Part shown: positions 5,304 to 5,587 of the stretch, in pieces
Layout: each line of letters starts with the position of its first letter
How positions within the stretch are numbered: the stretch's first letter is position 1
Assembly (NCBI GenBank): GCA_002428385.1
Contig: DIWB01000016.1
Span: 113,284 to 118,870, forward strand
Length of the DNA stretch: 5,587 nt
DNA from: Bacteroidales bacterium UBA6117
Lineage (GTDB): Bacteria; Bacteroidota; Bacteroidia; Bacteroidales; VadinHA17
Direction of reading: 5' to 3'
The notes under the pieces: model-generated
Seen by the model: only the letters and a program-made list of their open reading frames with translations
Told to the model about the DNA's origin: nothing
The model's database searches: none
Made by a program: the position numbers and the translations under genes

Positions 5304-5587
5304 ATGGGAAACGGAATAAGAAAAGTAAAAACCAGCGATCTCGAGCTCAAGGACAGACTTGTTAGCATACAGAGAGTTACAAAGGTTACAAAAGGGGGGC
5401 GCACCTTCAGTTTTTCAGCTATTGTTGTTGTGGGTAATGAAGACGGTATCGTCGGACACGGGCTTGGAAAGGCCAGTGAAGTAACCACTGCAATTGCAAA
5501 AGGCATTGAGGATGCGAAAAAGAACCTCATCAAGGTACCTGTCCTTCACGGAACCATTCCACATGAGCAGGTTGCCAAGTTCGGAGG
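5304..5587 (+). CDS. rpsE: 30S ribosomal protein S5 (uS5), 3' end cut by the window
   Basis: S5 lies at the back of the 30S near the mRNA entry channel, with S3 and S4, and affects decoding accuracy and spectinomycin response. The reading frame is open from ATG at 5304 to the window end: 94 complete codons plus two bases, a little over half of the usual roughly 165-175 residues. It begins MGNGIRKVKTSDLELKDRLV and contains the N-terminal dsRBD-like domain, with VTKVTKGGRTFSFSAIVVVG at 25-44, then the GHGLGKASEV block (51-60), AKGIEDAKKNL (65-75) and GTIPHEQVAKFG (83-94). The spectinomycin loop (VTKGGRTF) looks ordinary. There is no Shine-Dalgarno motif; the start is 4 bases after rplR. Truncation is purely from the window edge. 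rpmD, rplO and secY would be expected next. Confidence 0.97.
   Translation, partial: MGNGIRKVKTSDLELKDRLVSIQRVTKVTKGGRTFSFSAIVVVGNEDGIVGHGLGKASEVTTAIAKGIEDAKKNLIKVPVLHGTIPHEQVAKFG

Overview
The window is a stretch of the conserved S10-spc ribosomal protein gene cluster. It holds thirteen complete genes and one truncated gene, all on the + strand, in the order rpsS-rplV-rpsC-rplP-rpmC-rpsQ-rplN-rplX-rplE-rpsN-rpsH-rplF-rplR-rpsE(partial). All complete genes start with ATG, end in TAA, TAG or TGA under the standard bacterial code, and have family-typical lengths. No frameshift, pseudogene, inserted gene, mobile element, RNA gene, CRISPR array or clear terminator is visible.

The organism is most likely a member of the Bacteroidota, probably Bacteroidales or a close relative. 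This is inferred from recalled family features: an S3 beginning MGQKTNPIGNRLGIIKGWDS with the RTLKL...[23 protein letters not shown] region, an L22 with an MGARKRNSAEKRKEA N-terminal extension, an S5 with the run ELKDRLVSIQRVTKVTKGGR, a zinc-free 89-residue S14, and A/T-rich start regions mostly lacking Shine-Dalgarno sequences. Genus or species cannot be read from the window.

Layout: positions 15-2376 carry the end of the classical S10 operon (S19, L22, S3, L16, L29, S17). From 2379 on comes the first part of the classical spc operon (L14, L24, L5, S14, S8, L6, L18, S5). Only 2 bases separate rpsQ from rplN, so the two E. coli operons look joined into one transcript here. Spacers are -1 to 42 bases, and no gap is long enough for an obvious independent promoter. 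The 5' edge lies just after the place where rplB (L2) normally sits. The 3' edge cuts rpsE, after which rpmD, rplO and secY would normally follow.

Functionally the genes supply parts of both subunits: the 30S head (S3, S14, S19), the 30S body and early-assembly proteins (S5, S8, S17), the 50S tunnel-exit and assembly proteins (L22, L24, L29), the 5S rRNA-binding proteins of the central protuberance (L5, L18), and functional-centre or interface proteins (L16, L14, L6).

I do not find an undescribed system. The points most worth a second look are small. Three genes (rpmC, rplE, rplF) have good Shine-Dalgarno motifs while their neighbours have none. An 8-codon mini-ORF lies just before rpsH.
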